Positions 30,436 through 40,201 of a stretch of DNA of 64,000 bases are shown here, one piece after another. Numbering within the stretch: position 1 is the stretch's first letter; every line of letters begins with the position of its first letter. This DNA is from Agapetus fuscipes. Taxonomy: Eukaryota; Arthropoda; Insecta; Trichoptera; Glossosomatidae. A program made the translations under genes and the position numbers. The stretch lies in assembly GCA_951799405.1 (NCBI GenBank), contig OX637339.1, forward strand, positions 17,732,001 through 17,796,000. Direction: 5' to 3'. The notes under the pieces were generated by a model that searched no databases, was not told the origin of the DNA, and saw only the letters and a program-made list of their open reading frames with translations.

Positions 30436-30461
30436 GAATGTCAAATCTAGTTTTTGAAATG

Positions 30462-30612
30462 ATGGAGACATACCATTTAGGGCGCTTTAAATACCATCAA
30501 ACACACACGGTAGACCACCCTCTCAGGTAAACGAAGCCTGCAATGCATTCTTTCAACAGCGGAGTGATGTGAGAGAATTTTGACATCCCGAAGATCAGTC
30601 AAGCATACAGAA
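30462..30612 (-). pseudogene. CR1x fragment
   Basis: Antisense of the part of 34780-34920 that encodes IFGMSKLSHITPLLKE to VYRVCLMVFKAL, here with frame damage. Confidence 0.8.
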
Positions 30613-30796
30613 CAGACTGAAATCTATAATATCTAATCTTAGTACCTTTTTTGTCTGCCCTACAGTAGTAAAAAAAAAACTTAAAAGCCTATTTCCGGCA
30701 AGAGATTGAAGGTGTTTTACAAAGATCCAGCTGTTTTATACAATTCCGCTTACCGCGAATCACTTTCATACTTGCTCCTGTAATTCAATCATCCAT

Positions 30797-31046
30797 TATC
30801 TAATCTAAGCTGCAAAGATATATATCATTTAACATTTAAATTAAATGCATTCCCACAAGCAGATACGTATAATTTCGCGCTAACACATGCCGCATGTGGA
30901 CCTACAATATAAAAACCCAATCTCAAATGAACATAAGCCTTGCAACTCTTGCCGTCCTTCCCTGAAACAGGGGTGGCATTGGCAAAGTGAACCAATTTTT
31001 TATATTATGGGTGGTCAGCCGCATAACAACCTATAAGTCAAGGAAC
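30797..31046 (-). mobile_element. R repeat, joined to RTE-B 3' UTR
   Basis: Full-length antisense R (tail TCTAATCTAAGCTGCAAAGA to TATAAGTCAAGGAA) running straight into RTE-B. Confidence 0.9.
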
Positions 31047-31218
31047 GTACATGACAAATTACATTTTTTAAATCAATAAATAACAATATATACATGGACA
31101 TAAAAAAAACTAAATCATAAAACCAATTTCACTTTAACAAACCCTAGCCGCCAACATCACAGATCAACCGCCATTTCTTTCTATCCTTGCATAGGTACTT
31201 CTTTCTTTCATAAAACGA
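31047..31218 (-). pseudogene. RTE-B 3' UTR and last codons
   Basis: AACAAACCCTAGCCGCCAAC and AGATCAACCGCCATTTCTTT are the antisense of DRKKWRLICDVGG and the stop, then the 3' UTR leading to R. Confidence 0.85.
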
Positions 31219-31756
31219 TTATAAAAGATACAGGTTACGGTTCCAAATCCGAAATTCCGTCACTGCCTTTAAGTGGAGCCCTTGGGCAAAATGTTGGAGT
31301 CGGGATGAGAATAACGGGGGGGACGGGGACGTAAAACAATAAGGACGCCCCCCCTCCCCTCCTGGTTTTCGCGTTGCCATCCTAAAAGGCACTCATAAAA
31401 GACGGTGGGGGAGTTAGGGGGGGGCTGTTTCAAAGGATCAAAACAATAGGGCGTGACGCTCTACAACACCCCGTCCCCCCGTCCACACCCCCCGGGGATG
31501 GTAGCTCGTGAAATTCACCCCTTTTAGCTTCTGATGGTGAAACGAAGTCTGCCAAGATTGGGGCTGCAATGTCATCGGTGAACAATTTCTCACGGGGAAT
31601 GGGTGGAGATGAGCGTTGTTTCGGAATCGAAATTGTGCTCTATCATTTTTCAGGTTTCGCCATCTGGAGAATGGTGTTGGAAAATCTTTGTAAAATGATA
31701 TGCTTTTGAATTTTTATGTGTAAGAGCAAATTAGCAATTTTGTTTTATAATAATAA
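31219..31756. other. No gene; G- and C-homopolymer-rich
   Basis: Runs of 6-8 G or C recur between 31300 and 31500. Strand switches between G-rich and C-rich suggest quadruplex-forming potential. Nothing coding. Confidence 0.5.
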
Positions 31757-32104
31757 TATGTAACTGTAACTCTTACTCTGTCGCCATTCCGCTAGGGGTG
31801 GCCAGAGCCTCTGCAGAGCTGCCTCCATTTTTTCCTATCCTGACATACCTCTTTTAATTCATTCATATCCATCACCTTTTTCATGCATTTTCTTCTTTAA
31901 CGCTCACTTTGTATATCCCATTCATTCACAATCTCCTCAATCTGATAACTCCATACTTTTCTCGGTAGTCCCTTCCCTCTTTTTCCTTTCACGCTTTCTT
32001 TGTATACATACATACATACTTTGTCAGTCTATCATCATTCATTCTTTCCACATGCCCAAACCATCTCATCACATTCTTTTGTACCTCAACTTTCACATCC
32101 TCTT
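31757..32104 (-). pseudogene. RTE-A C-terminal end
   Basis: Antisense of EDVKVEVQKNVMRWFGHVER through KKWRQLCRGSGHP, ending in a GTAACTGTAACT tail; small insertions of ATACATAC at 32005. Confidence 0.85.
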
Positions 32105-32109
32105 TCAAG

Positions 32110-32530
32110 GATGATTAAGGATGATTTATTTGGTGAGCGCTGTTTTTGTGTGTAACACACCTCAAGAGCCCTCTGCGAGCTTGGTCGTCGCTGTAGAAAG
32201 CGCCAATTCTCAAGCAAGACCCAGTTATACGGTTGGATGGACCTTTAAGTGACCGGTCTTTGTGGTAAAGGTGTATGAAGTTTTCAACCCAGCGAAGAGC
32301 ACATTTGGAAATATAAATGGTATATTGATTGTGCTCCGCCGGGATTCGAATCCACAACCTTCCATTTACGAGTCCGAAGTGTTGGCACTGGACTACGGAC
32401 CGGTCCAAGAAATGCCAACAACACGCGGTGTACCTGAGCGGTCACCCATCCAGGTAGCATCCGCGCCTAGTGTTGCTTAACTTCGGTGATCTGATGAGAA
32501 CCGGTGCTTTCAACATGGTATCGTCGTTGA
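32110..32530 (-). mobile_element. Composite SINE: 5S rRNA + tRNA-like + CR1x tail
   Basis: On the minus strand, 32529 to 32414 is a 5S rRNA-like sequence: ACCGGTTCTCATCAGATCAC, GAAGTTAAGCAACAC (box A region), GGATGGGTGACCGCTC (box C), CACCGCGTGTTGTTGGC at its 3' end. After ATTTCTTGGA comes the tRNA-like head CCGGTCCGTAGTCC with B box GGATTCGAATCCC, the SINE-5T body and the tail shared with CR1x (GGCTCTTGAGGTGTG). The family therefore has a 5S type-1 and a tRNA type-2 pol III promoter in tandem. Second copy: 35478-35896. Confidence 0.9.
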
Positions 32531-32551
32531 AGTTGTGATGATGCGATGCCT

Positions 32552-32632
32552 GGTACATTCAGAGTGAGAAAAAGAGAAGAGTATGCATGAAGAGAATGAT
32601 GAATGTCAGGCGCATGCATAGGGTATAGGCAA
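32552..32632 (+). pseudogene. RTE-A fragment
   Basis: Reads QSEKKRRVCMKRMMN, the SENKRR block of RTE-A. Confidence 0.7.
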
Positions 32633-32644
32633 ATACGGTGCGCA

Positions 32645-32955
32645 ATATCGGTTGTATGGCCGAGGGCGTCAAGCACTACGAGTATTAAACACATTCGTAT
32701 TCACCCCTCGATTGCGTAAATCGAAAAAATGTTTTGAAGCTAGTGCTCATGAAAATCGATGTTATGGCCGAGGGAATCAAGTTGCTGATCTTTCTAGCGT
32801 ATTTGGAATAGAATAACGTTGGTTCGATCCCCGCTTGGGTTATTTGGGGTAATTGTGAATTAATAATTCATTGAAATGTACAATACTAAATTATTAATTG
32901 ATGATATTAATTTCTGTTTCTGGACAGGCAGAATAGATAAGTAAATTGCATGCCT
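32645..32955 (+). mobile_element. SINE-L, with a duplicated head
   Basis: A first head-like GTATGGCCGAGGGCGTCAAG (32650) is followed by a second, TTATGGCCGAGGGAATCAAG (32762), with B box GGTTCGATCCCCGC. GGCCGAG and the long spacing to the B box suit Leu/Ser tRNAs. The body is A+T-rich and ends GATATTAATTTCTGTTTCTG. Confidence 0.65.
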
Positions 32956-33104
32956 CTGCACAAATATATTTATTAAAATTGGAAAACAGAATAAATACTT
33001 CCTCCCATTCCTTTAAAATAGCTCATTTAAAATTGACTGAAGTACCTACTAACTAAGGCTCCAGTTAGTTAAGGACATTTTCAAGGTGAAAATTTCAATG
33101 ATGA

Positions 33105-33320
33105 AGTCTAAATCTAAATCTTAATCTAAGCTGCAAAGATATGTATCATTTGAGATTCATATTAAATGCATTCCCACAAGCAGACACGCATAATTTTGCC
33201 GCATGTGGACCTACAATATAAAAAAAACCCAATCTCAAATGAACATAAGCCCTGCAACTCTTGCCGACCTTACCTGAAGCAGGGGTGACATTGGCAAAGT
33301 GAACCACCTTTTACAGTATT
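33105..33320 (-). mobile_element. R repeat, 5' truncated
   Basis: AAATCTAAATCTTAATCTAA tail to ACCACCTTTTACAGTAT; small deletion of the GCGCTAACACA block. Confidence 0.85.
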
Positions 33321-33395
33321 CATGACTTTTGACTTTTTTTGTATAGATTTCTTTGTCAGGTTTTGTTCTTTTTTATATTTAAATGTAATTTATTA

Positions 33396-33648
33396 TTCAT
33401 ATTCCTTGACTTATAGGTTGGTATGAGGCTGACCACCCATACTGTAAAAAATGGTTCACTTTGCCAATGTCACCCCTGTTTCAGGGAAGGTCGGCAAAAG
33501 TTGTGGGGCTTATGTTCATTTGAGGTTTGGATTTTATTTGTAAGTACACATTCAGCATTTGTAAGCGCGAACTACACTTGTTGGTTTGTGGGCATACATC
33601 TGAGAGCTTTAAATGAATATATCCTTGCAACTTAGATTATAGATTATT
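33396..33648 (+). mobile_element. R repeat, full length
   Basis: ATTCCTTGACTTATAGGTTG start; close to the copy at 19290 (same ATACATCTGAGAGCTTT). Confidence 0.9.
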
Positions 33649-33689
33649 ATAGATCAGTCTACTTTATTATCATTTTTGCCTCATTGTAT

Positions 33690-33760
33690 GCAACTTGTTG
33701 ACATCGGCAAAGTGACCCAGTATGGGTGGTCAGCCCCATACCAACCTATCAGTCAAGGAA
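33690..33760 (-). mobile_element. R repeat, 5' end
   Basis: GACATCGGCAAAGTGACC to CTATCAGTCAAGGAAG. Confidence 0.7.
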
Positions 33761-33775
33761 GTGATTGAAGCAATA

Positions 33776-34106
33776 TTAAGAGATAAATAGAAAAACCACT
33801 TTGTATTCGATTACTGTGAGTATTTTATTTAATTTAATACCACAACCGGTTTCGCAAACATCCGTCCGCATCATCAGGTGGATAAATTAATACTAAATGG
33901 TGTAGAAACGGAATCAATCTTAGAGGGTGTCATTGTGTGAGGGTATGAGGGAGGGAGGGGGTGCAATTCCGTTTCTACACCATTTAGTATTAATTAATCC
34001 ACCTGATGATGCGAACGGACGTTTGCGAAATCGGTTGTGGTATTAAATTAAATAAAATACTTATAGTAATCGAATACAAAGTGGTTTTTCGATTTATCTC
34101 TTAAGA
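33776..34106. mobile_element. PLE-like foldback, ~140-bp arms
   Basis: Arms 33776-33914 and 33966-34105 are inverted copies. Each holds a hairpin CACCTGATGATGCG-stem-TTTGCGAAA: in the right arm GCGAACG pairs with CGTTTGC, then GAAATCGG. The CTGATGA...GAAA layout recalls hammerhead motifs in Penelope-like terminal repeats, but one base separates CTGATGA from the stem. A partial copy lies at 58840-58935. Confidence 0.6.
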
Positions 34107-34650
34107 TGAACGATTACAAAGTTAATGCCTCTACAATCAATAAAAAAGAAGAAATATTAATTTAAGAAAATCCTTATTAAGACTCTGTGTAGGCTTCAAA
34201 TTTCCCATTGAACAGAATCACTGCCGAACATGAAATAATTGTCGAATGAAAAAAGAAATGGCATCATTCTTAGAACGACAAAAATTAAAATTCAATTTCT
34301 GAGAGAGAGAGAGAGAGAGAGAGAGGTTCAAAATTCACTCGTACATCTTCAATTTATAATTGGTCCGAGTAATTTTCATTGGAAGCAGACTCGCAGCGGG
34401 GAGACTGGGGGAGATCGCGTAACAGGGATCGAAAATTTGCCTTTTAAATTTCCTCCAGAAAAATTAAAAAATGAACAAAAAAAAAAGCGCGCGTGCACTC
34501 TACCCGCAGGAGATTCCGTTCCGTCTTGTAAAAAATATTTAGTGCCCTCGAATTGTATTCGCGGCGTAAATGAAGAAAAAAGAAAAAGAAAAGAGAAAAG
34601 AAGGGAAAGAAGAACTTTGATACCATTTTGTTATATTATAGAGGAGCAGA
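34107..34650. other. No gene; GA microsatellite
   Basis: (GA)n of about 26 bp at 34300-34326. A 142-codon plus frame across it has low-complexity, charged composition and is not supported. Confidence 0.5.
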
Positions 34651-34656
34651 AACTGA

Positions 34657-35240
34657 CTTGTGGTTAAACCGGGTGTGTTTAAAACATTAGTGAGTGCTTT
34701 TGTGATGTCCCGAACTGATTATTGTTCCACACTTTATATCGGCCAGTCAAAGAAGCAACTGAACAGATTTCAGTCTGTTCTGAATGCGGCCGCAAGACTG
34801 ATCTTCGGGATGTCCAAACTCTCTCACATCACTCCGCTGTTGAAAGAACTAAATTGGCTTCGTTTTCCTGAGAGGGTGGTCTACCGTGTGTGTTTGATGG
34901 TATTTAAAGCCCTAAATGGTTTGGCTACATCATATCTGGCAGACATGTTTTCCCCCGTTGAGGTGAGTGTGAGGGGGCGGACACTTAGGTCAGCGGGGTG
35001 TGGTGCTGTCAGTTTGATGCAGCCTCGCCGTCAAATACGCACTAATTTTGGGGATCGCGCTTTCCGGTTTGCGGGACCGATGGAGTGGAACAGACTGCCA
35101 CCCGGAGTGAGGGTTTCGGAATCTGTTGGCATACTTAAGGGAGCACTGAAACGGCACCTTTATAAAATATCTCATTCATGATTGGGAGGCCCCTTGAAGT
35201 GTGACTAGTACAAAAACGGCGCAACAATTGATTTCTAGCT
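34657..35240 (+). CDS. CR1x LINE, reverse transcriptase C-terminal part
   Basis: An open frame of about 173 codons reads SAFVMSRTDYCSTLYIG, RFQSVLNAAARLIFGMSKLS, HITPLLKELNWLRFPERVVY, a FKALNGLATSYLADM block, RRQIRTNFGDRAFRFAGP and EWNRLPPGVR, ending at 35181. It covers the end of the reverse transcriptase and the C-terminal domain of a CR1/Rex-type element; the catalytic core (YxDD) and endonuclease are missing through 5' truncation. No stop or frameshift is seen, so the copy is young, but it cannot make an active enzyme. The 3' UTR has CCCCTTGAAGTGTGACTAGT and ACAAAAACGGCGC. Confidence 0.85.
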
Positions 35241-35477
35241 CTGGCTTTCGAACTTTACGGCTCAATGTTTTATCGACACTCTCTCCTGCACACGATTGCC
35301 GTCCACATTTATACTCGTTCATACAGACATACGGACAATTCTCGGCTGTTCTCGAACAAAGTGGATGATTCCAACACCAGAGCGTTCCACCAGCGTGATA
35401 AGGTTCACGTATGCACTAATACTACCATCATGGATCATACTGGACTGTTCTCAATTGTACCTGTACAGGCACGCGTA
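35241..35477. other. No gene or known repeat seen
   Basis: Nothing recognised up to the ATA tract at the SINE-5T tail. Confidence 0.4.
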
Positions 35478-35896
35478 TAATAATAATAATATAAGGATGC
35501 TTTATTAGGTGAGCGCTGTTTTTGTGTGAATGACATCTCAATAGCCCTCTGCGAGCTTGGTCGTCGCTGTAGAAAGCGCCAATTCTCAAACAAGACCCAG
35601 TTGTTGTAAGGTTGGATGGACCTTTCAGTGACCGGTCGTTTATTAATTTTTCAACCCAGCGAAGAGCACATTTGTAAATATAAATGGTATATTTTTGTGC
35701 CGCCGGGATTCGAATCCACAAGCTTCCATTTACGAGTCCGAAGTGCTGCCACTAGACTACAAACTTGGATGCCAAAAGGCATCCAAGAAATGCCAACAAG
35801 CTGAGCGGTCACCCCTCCAGGTAGCGTCCGCACCCAATGTTGCTTAATTTCGGTGATCTCATGAGAACCGGTGCTTTCAACATGGTATCGTCGTTG
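35478..35896 (-). mobile_element. Composite SINE: 5S rRNA + tRNA-like + CR1x tail
   Basis: Same order as 32110-32530. The 5S part (35896 to 35792) has ACCGGTTCTCATGAGATCAC, GAAATTAAGCAACAT and GAGGGGTGACCGCTC, with the last ~13 bp of the 5S domain deleted. TTGGCATTTCTTGGATGCC leads to a tRNA-like head with TAGTCTAGTGGCAGC and GTGGATTCGAATCCC. The LINE-type tail and a (TTA)n run (35479-35492) close it. Confidence 0.9.
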
Positions 35897-35964
35897 ACGT
35901 ATTCGGTATTAGATGTATTATGTTGTAATAATTTCTAGTCCACAGATATCATTAATCGATGCTT

Positions 35965-36105
35965 GCTACCTATTTGGGAGAATGAGTATTTTTGCTACCT
36001 ATTTGCGAATGGTGGAATCTCGCTACCTATTTGCGAAATAAGGACTGCTACCTTTTTGCAAGCCCAGGGGAGGACTGCCACCATTGCTACCTTTCCAAGT
36101 TTATT
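35965..36105. repeat. Degenerate tandem (GCTACCTATTTGCGAA)
   Basis: GCTACCTATTTG starts recur at about 35967, 35994, 36022, 36048 (CTTTTTG) and 36086 (CTTTCC), spacing 24-38 bp. Not seen elsewhere in the window. Confidence 0.7.
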
Positions 36106-36298
36106 TGGGCCGTATCTTAATTCGTTTTTGCTTTCTTTTCGCGACGTTATGTATTTTTTTTTTTGTTGTTCTTCGACGCGTCCCCCCTGTGCTTGTTTGG
36201 CTTATCTACCACTTAAAGACTTCAGGGGAAGAACAAGGAATGTCAGTTGAAGAAAATTTTGAGTAAATCCAAAATTATAAATTTGTATGTTGTGTATA

Positions 36299-36556
36299 TT
36301 CCTTGACTTATAGGTTGGTATGCGGCTGACCAGCCGTGCTGTAGAAAATGGTTCACTTTTCCAATGTCTTCCCTGTTTCAGGGAAGGTCGGCAGGAGTTG
36401 CAGGGTGTATGTCCATTTGAGATTTGGTTTTTATGTTGTAGGTTCACATGTGGCATGCGCAAGCGCGAATTTGTACGTGTCTTGAGAATGCATGTAATGT
36501 GAATCGCCAATGTTGCATATCTTTGCAACTTAGATTAGGTTAGATTAGATTAGTCT
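36299..36556 (+). mobile_element. R repeat, full length, RTE-B-linked type
   Basis: TTCCTTGACTTATAGG start preceded by TGTATGTTGTGTATA, a remnant of the RTE-B 3' UTR. ATTAG tail at 36530-36552. Confidence 0.9.
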
Positions 36557-36704
36557 GCATATATCTCATGGTTATTGCCTGTCAGAAATAATTGGAAATA
36601 CCGCTATAAACTGTGATAGTGACTGTTGTTGCATTACAATTTTTGCAGAGCTTTAGATACACACAGAAATCACTCGATAGCAATAGTAGATTATTTTCTT
36701 TGAC

Positions 36705-36955
36705 ATTCCTTGGTTTTCCCCTGTAATCTTCATTTGAATCAAACATGACCTTTTAATGAAATTCACTTAAAAATCACATTGTACACAATCTGAGTTAAGA
36801 AAAAAACGTAAAACACGACAATGTGAGAGTTGTTGGAAATATTTTTAAAATCAATTTCCAGTTTTCATAAGACACATTGGTACAGTACACATACAAACAT
36901 TGCTCATGTGAAATTACTTCTGTTGGACATACGACAAACAAGCACTAAGGGGTGC
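36705..36955 (+). repeat. U1 repeat, long copy
   Basis: From CTTCATTTGAATCAAACATG through TACACAATCTGAG, AATGTGAGAGTTG, CAGTTTTCATAAGACACATT, GCTCATGTGAAATTACTTC to GACAAACAAGCACTAAGG. Confidence 0.75.
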
Positions 36956-37277
36956 GTTGTCTACAAAATTTTGATGTTTATTTTTTTTTGTATTTTGCGC
37001 CTCTGTCGGATCTCATGAATTTTCTAATGTATTTTTTATGTGTGCGTGTTACAGAGATCAAAGGTTCCGTTGAATTTTGTGTTATAAGTTTGATGCGTTG
37101 AAGGCAAGTGGCGTAAAACTGAATTTCATGTCTATTAGGGTTTTTATTTTCACCTGTAAATGTATGAGAGAAACATATTATTCATCAAATGCGTATTAAA
37201 ATGGAAAATGGTTGAAATAACATGTAAAATATTTTAAAGAATGTATAAGTTCATGCCTACGTGTTTTTATGATTGTG
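36956..37277. other. No gene or known repeat seen
   Basis: A+T-rich. Confidence 0.45.
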
Positions 37278-37442
37278 TGTCTGGAGGAAATGCAAGAAGT
37301 ATGTAAGGACCGAAATAAATGGCGGTTGATCTGTAATGTTCGCGGTTAGGGTTTATTAAATTGGAATTTGTTTCCTGTTTTAGTTTTGTTGTCCATAGTG
37401 TTATTATTTATTGATTAAAAAAAATTTAATCTTTCCGTGAAT
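37278..37442 (+). pseudogene. RTE-B last codons and 3' UTR
   Basis: LEEMQEVCKDRNKWRLICNV-like translation, then the B-type 3' UTR (TTTAGTTTTGTTGTCCA), directly followed by R. Confidence 0.85.
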
Positions 37443-37676
37443 GTTCCTTGACTTATAGGTTGGTAAAAATGGTTCTCTTTTCCAATGTCACCCCTGTTTC
37501 AGGGAAAGACGGCAAGAGTTGCAAGGTGTATCTATGTCCATTTGAGATTTGCTTTTTATGTTGTAGGTTAACATGCGGCATGCGCAAGCGCGAACTTGTA
37601 CGTGTCTGCTTGTGAGAATGCACATAACATGAATCTCCAATGTAACATATGTTTGCAACTTAGATTAGATTAGATT
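37443..37676 (+). mobile_element. R repeat as RTE-B 3' end
   Basis: TTCCTTGACTTATAGGTTGG with a ~25-bp deletion after it; tail ATTAGATTAGATTAT. Confidence 0.9.
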
Positions 37677-38101
37677 ATTGTCTTGGAGAAAATGGAAGTC
37701 TATTATTTAACAGAGAAAAGAGTGCTGTGTTTTTGGTCCACTAAAGAAATTAACTTTTCCATGGTAAATTTCAAAGAATACACATTCTATTAAGTATGAT
37801 CTTTATTCAGGACATTCTTTCATACAGTGTCGCGGTGAAAAAAAATTAGTGACTCTTTTTGTCGTTGAAAGGGTTCCATGTTAGAACGACACAGTGATAA
37901 AACGATACATGACATAACGACACATGTCATAATGACATATGAACAAAACATCACCATGAGAATACATCACATGACAAAAAAACATTCCAAAACAGAAAAC
38001 ACCATAAACTGCATGACAAAAATGTGAGACATGAGAAACATGAGAAAATGGATTATTTGGTAAAGCTTTTTAAAGGAAATTAACGCCCTCGATTATCCAT
38101 A

Positions 38102-38384
38102 TGGATTACTGCTCCTTGACTTATAGGTTGGTATGCGGCTGACCACCCATGCCGTAGAAAATGGTTCACTTTGCCAATGTCACCCCTGTTTCATGGAAGG
38201 TCGGCAGGAGTTGCAGGGTGTATGTTCATTTGAGATTCGGGTTTTTATATTTTAGGACTACATGCGGCATGTTTAAGCTCGAACTTATACATGTCTGTTT
38301 TGTGAGAATGCATATAATGTGAATCTCTAATGTCACTTATATTTTGCAACTTAGATTAGATTAGATTAGATTAGATTGAAATTT
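38102..38384 (+). mobile_element. R repeat, full length, long ATTAG tail
   Basis: CTCCTTGACTTATAGGTTGG start; five ATTAG units at the tail; lies between the two foldback arms. Confidence 0.9.
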
Positions 38385-38397
38385 AACAAAGGTGCAC

Positions 38398-38450
38398 ATA
38401 AAAAGTAACTTCTTACTGCGGTATCCCTGGAGCAGTCGCATCTGGCGTTT
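38398..38450 (-). mobile_element. SINE-G 3' scrap
   Basis: TAACTTCTTACTGCGGTATC to AGTCGCATCTGG, much diverged. Confidence 0.5.
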
Positions 38451-39218
38451 TAAAGCAAAAGAAATGTTTGTGACGTTTGGTCATCTGATGTTTTTTCATG
38501 TGACGTTTATGGTATATTCTGCTTAGAGTATGTGATTTTTGTCTCTTGATGTTTTGTCATAGTGATGTCTTGCCATGTTATGTACCTACTGCGATTGTGA
38601 TGTTCTTTGATGTGTCATTATGTCATATGTCGTTCTGTCATGTGTCGTTCTGTCATGTGTCATTAAGTCATATGTCCTTCTGTCATGTGTCGTTCTGTCA
38701 TGTGTCATTAAGTCATATGTCGTTCTGTAATGTGTCGTTCTGTCATGTGTCATTATGTCATGTGTCTTCTGTAATGTGTCGTTCTTTCATGTGTCGTTCT
38801 TTTATCTGTCGTTCTTTCATATACCGTTATGTCATGTATCATTTTGCCACTGTGTCGTTATATCATGTGCCGTTTTGCCATGTGCCCTTATTTCATATGT
38901 CGTTTTGTCACTGTGCCGCTCTAACCTGTCATACTTTGAAAGGCAGCCGAGGCCCTTCTCTTTCTTTTCACCCCGAGTCTCTCTCATGCTTTGAGAGCGA
39001 CAAGTCCTTCTCACTCTCTCTCCTTCCCGCCTCCGGTCGCTCTTTGTACGCATAAATAAGCTCACTAAAGTAAATTAAAAAGACGCAAAGATTAATAATA
39101 AAACGCTCGTCGCGGCCCGAGTCGCCCCACACTCCCCTACCAGCGAGAACATCTCGTTACAGCGATACCTCAACGTGCGAACGCTCCGTAGGACGTGCAA
39201 TAACCATTCATCGCATAT

Positions 39219-39734
39219 GAGTCGTATAAATGCAAACGCCGCCAACTCCTTAAGCGATGATTTTGAGAAAAATAAACTTGTAAACTTGTAAAACGACAAC
39301 ACCAGTTGGAGCGTTTGCACGAAATCATACTTTTTCAATTAAAATTACGAAGGATTAAGGGCCTGTTGCACCAAACTCCAATCAGACGAAAATCAAAATT
39401 AAGTGTGATTTTTCCCTTTCAAATCAAACAATTGATTGCATATACGTAAGTCAGCTGATGTGAATCATATTTCCTGTTCAAATTCCATCACATTTTTACC
39501 AACTTTCAAGAAATATTTAACCGAGGTCATTACCAGAACTAAGCAATCAAATTTGATGTTTCAATCAAATATTGATTGGAGGTTGGTGCAACAGGCTCTA
39601 AGTGAGGTTTACATTTTTTCGCACACAGCAAATGATTTGTTACACTGCGCAGAATCAAATTCATTCATTTTCACAAGTTTATTTTTCTCAAAATCGTCGC
39701 GTAAAGAGTTGACGGCGTTTGCATTTATACGACT
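39219..39734. mobile_element. TIR element (GAGTCGTATAAATGC) with nested MITE
   Basis: GAGTCGTATAAATGCAAACG and its inverse at the right end (GTTTGCATTTATACGACTA) are the TIRs. The interior matches 56154-56420, which lacks the nested MITE. Without it the element is about 273 bp. Confidence 0.85.
39359..39598. mobile_element. 240-bp MITE, PIF/Harbinger-like, TAA duplication
   Basis: GGGCCTGTTGCACCAAACTC and its inverse at the right end; TAA at 39356-39358 and 39599-39601. The empty site (GGATTAAGTGAGG in inverse) is present in the sister element near 56270, proving the duplication. A 3-bp TWA duplication fits PIF/Harbinger. Confidence 0.9.
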
Positions 39735-39787
39735 AACATTTACTTTTCCATCTGAAATAAATAAAAACCACAAGTGCCTTGTTCTTT

Positions 39788-39955
39788 ATAATAATAATAT
39801 CAGGCTAATTTATTTTAAACCACAAATGATAAGAGAGCGCCGTTTTTGTGTGTGTCACACCTCAAGGGCCCTCTCCGATCATGGATAAAACTTTTTGAAA
39901 AGGTGAGTCTTGAGTGTACCGCGAAATACACCCACAGATTTGGAGTTCCTCACTC
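39788..39955 (-). pseudogene. CR1x 3' UTR and last codons
   Basis: Same as 566-760: ATT tail, GGCTAATTTATTTTAAA, CTCAAGGGCCCTCTCCGATC and the KTHLF-encoding end. Confidence 0.85.
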
Positions 39956-39981
39956 ACTTTAACCTACCAATAACGTCAAAC

Positions 39982-40201
39982 GGGGCTATTCTTAGACATT
40001 TTAGTCGTCGGTTGAGCCCACGCTTTGACAAACTAATGATGCATTTGTATGAAGACTTGTCAATCCGCTGATTTGTCTTCATACAAATATTACAAAATTC
40101 GATAGGTAAGAATGACCGTGCTGATGAAACTTTCAGCGCAGGCACCATTAGTTTGTCAAAGCGTGAGCTCAACCGACGACTAAAATGTCTAAGAATAGCC
40201 C
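39982..40201. mobile_element. 220-bp MITE, second GGGGCTATTC copy
   Basis: Ends GGGGCTATTCTTAGACATTT and AAATGTCTAAGAATAGCCC; the interior differs in part from the copy at 10420-10649. Confidence 0.8.

Larger units (their letters stand above)
37873..38935. mobile_element. Foldback-like minisatellite element with 8-bp repeats
   Basis: Left arm 37873-38048 and right arm about 38465-38935 are inverted arrays of the same 15-bp unit as 28787-29534. TTGAAAGG occurs directly outside both ends (37865-37872 and 38936-38943). The centre has later insertions: R (38102-38384) and a SINE-G scrap. Cysteine-rich frames (MCRSVMC-like) are products of the 15-bp period. Confidence 0.8.

Noticed and set aside
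32414..32529. Functional 5S rRNA gene
   Set aside because: It is fused without a terminator to a tRNA-like head and SINE body, and the second copy has the same linker, so it is part of a SINE.
34239..34667. 142-codon plus frame with charged low-complexity sequence
   Set aside because: Crosses a GA microsatellite and A-rich DNA and ends at a LINE boundary; no family features.
38546..39055. 169-codon plus frame with MSFCHVSF-type repeats
   Set aside because: Same 15-bp unit as above, followed by pyrimidine-rich DNA; no independent support.
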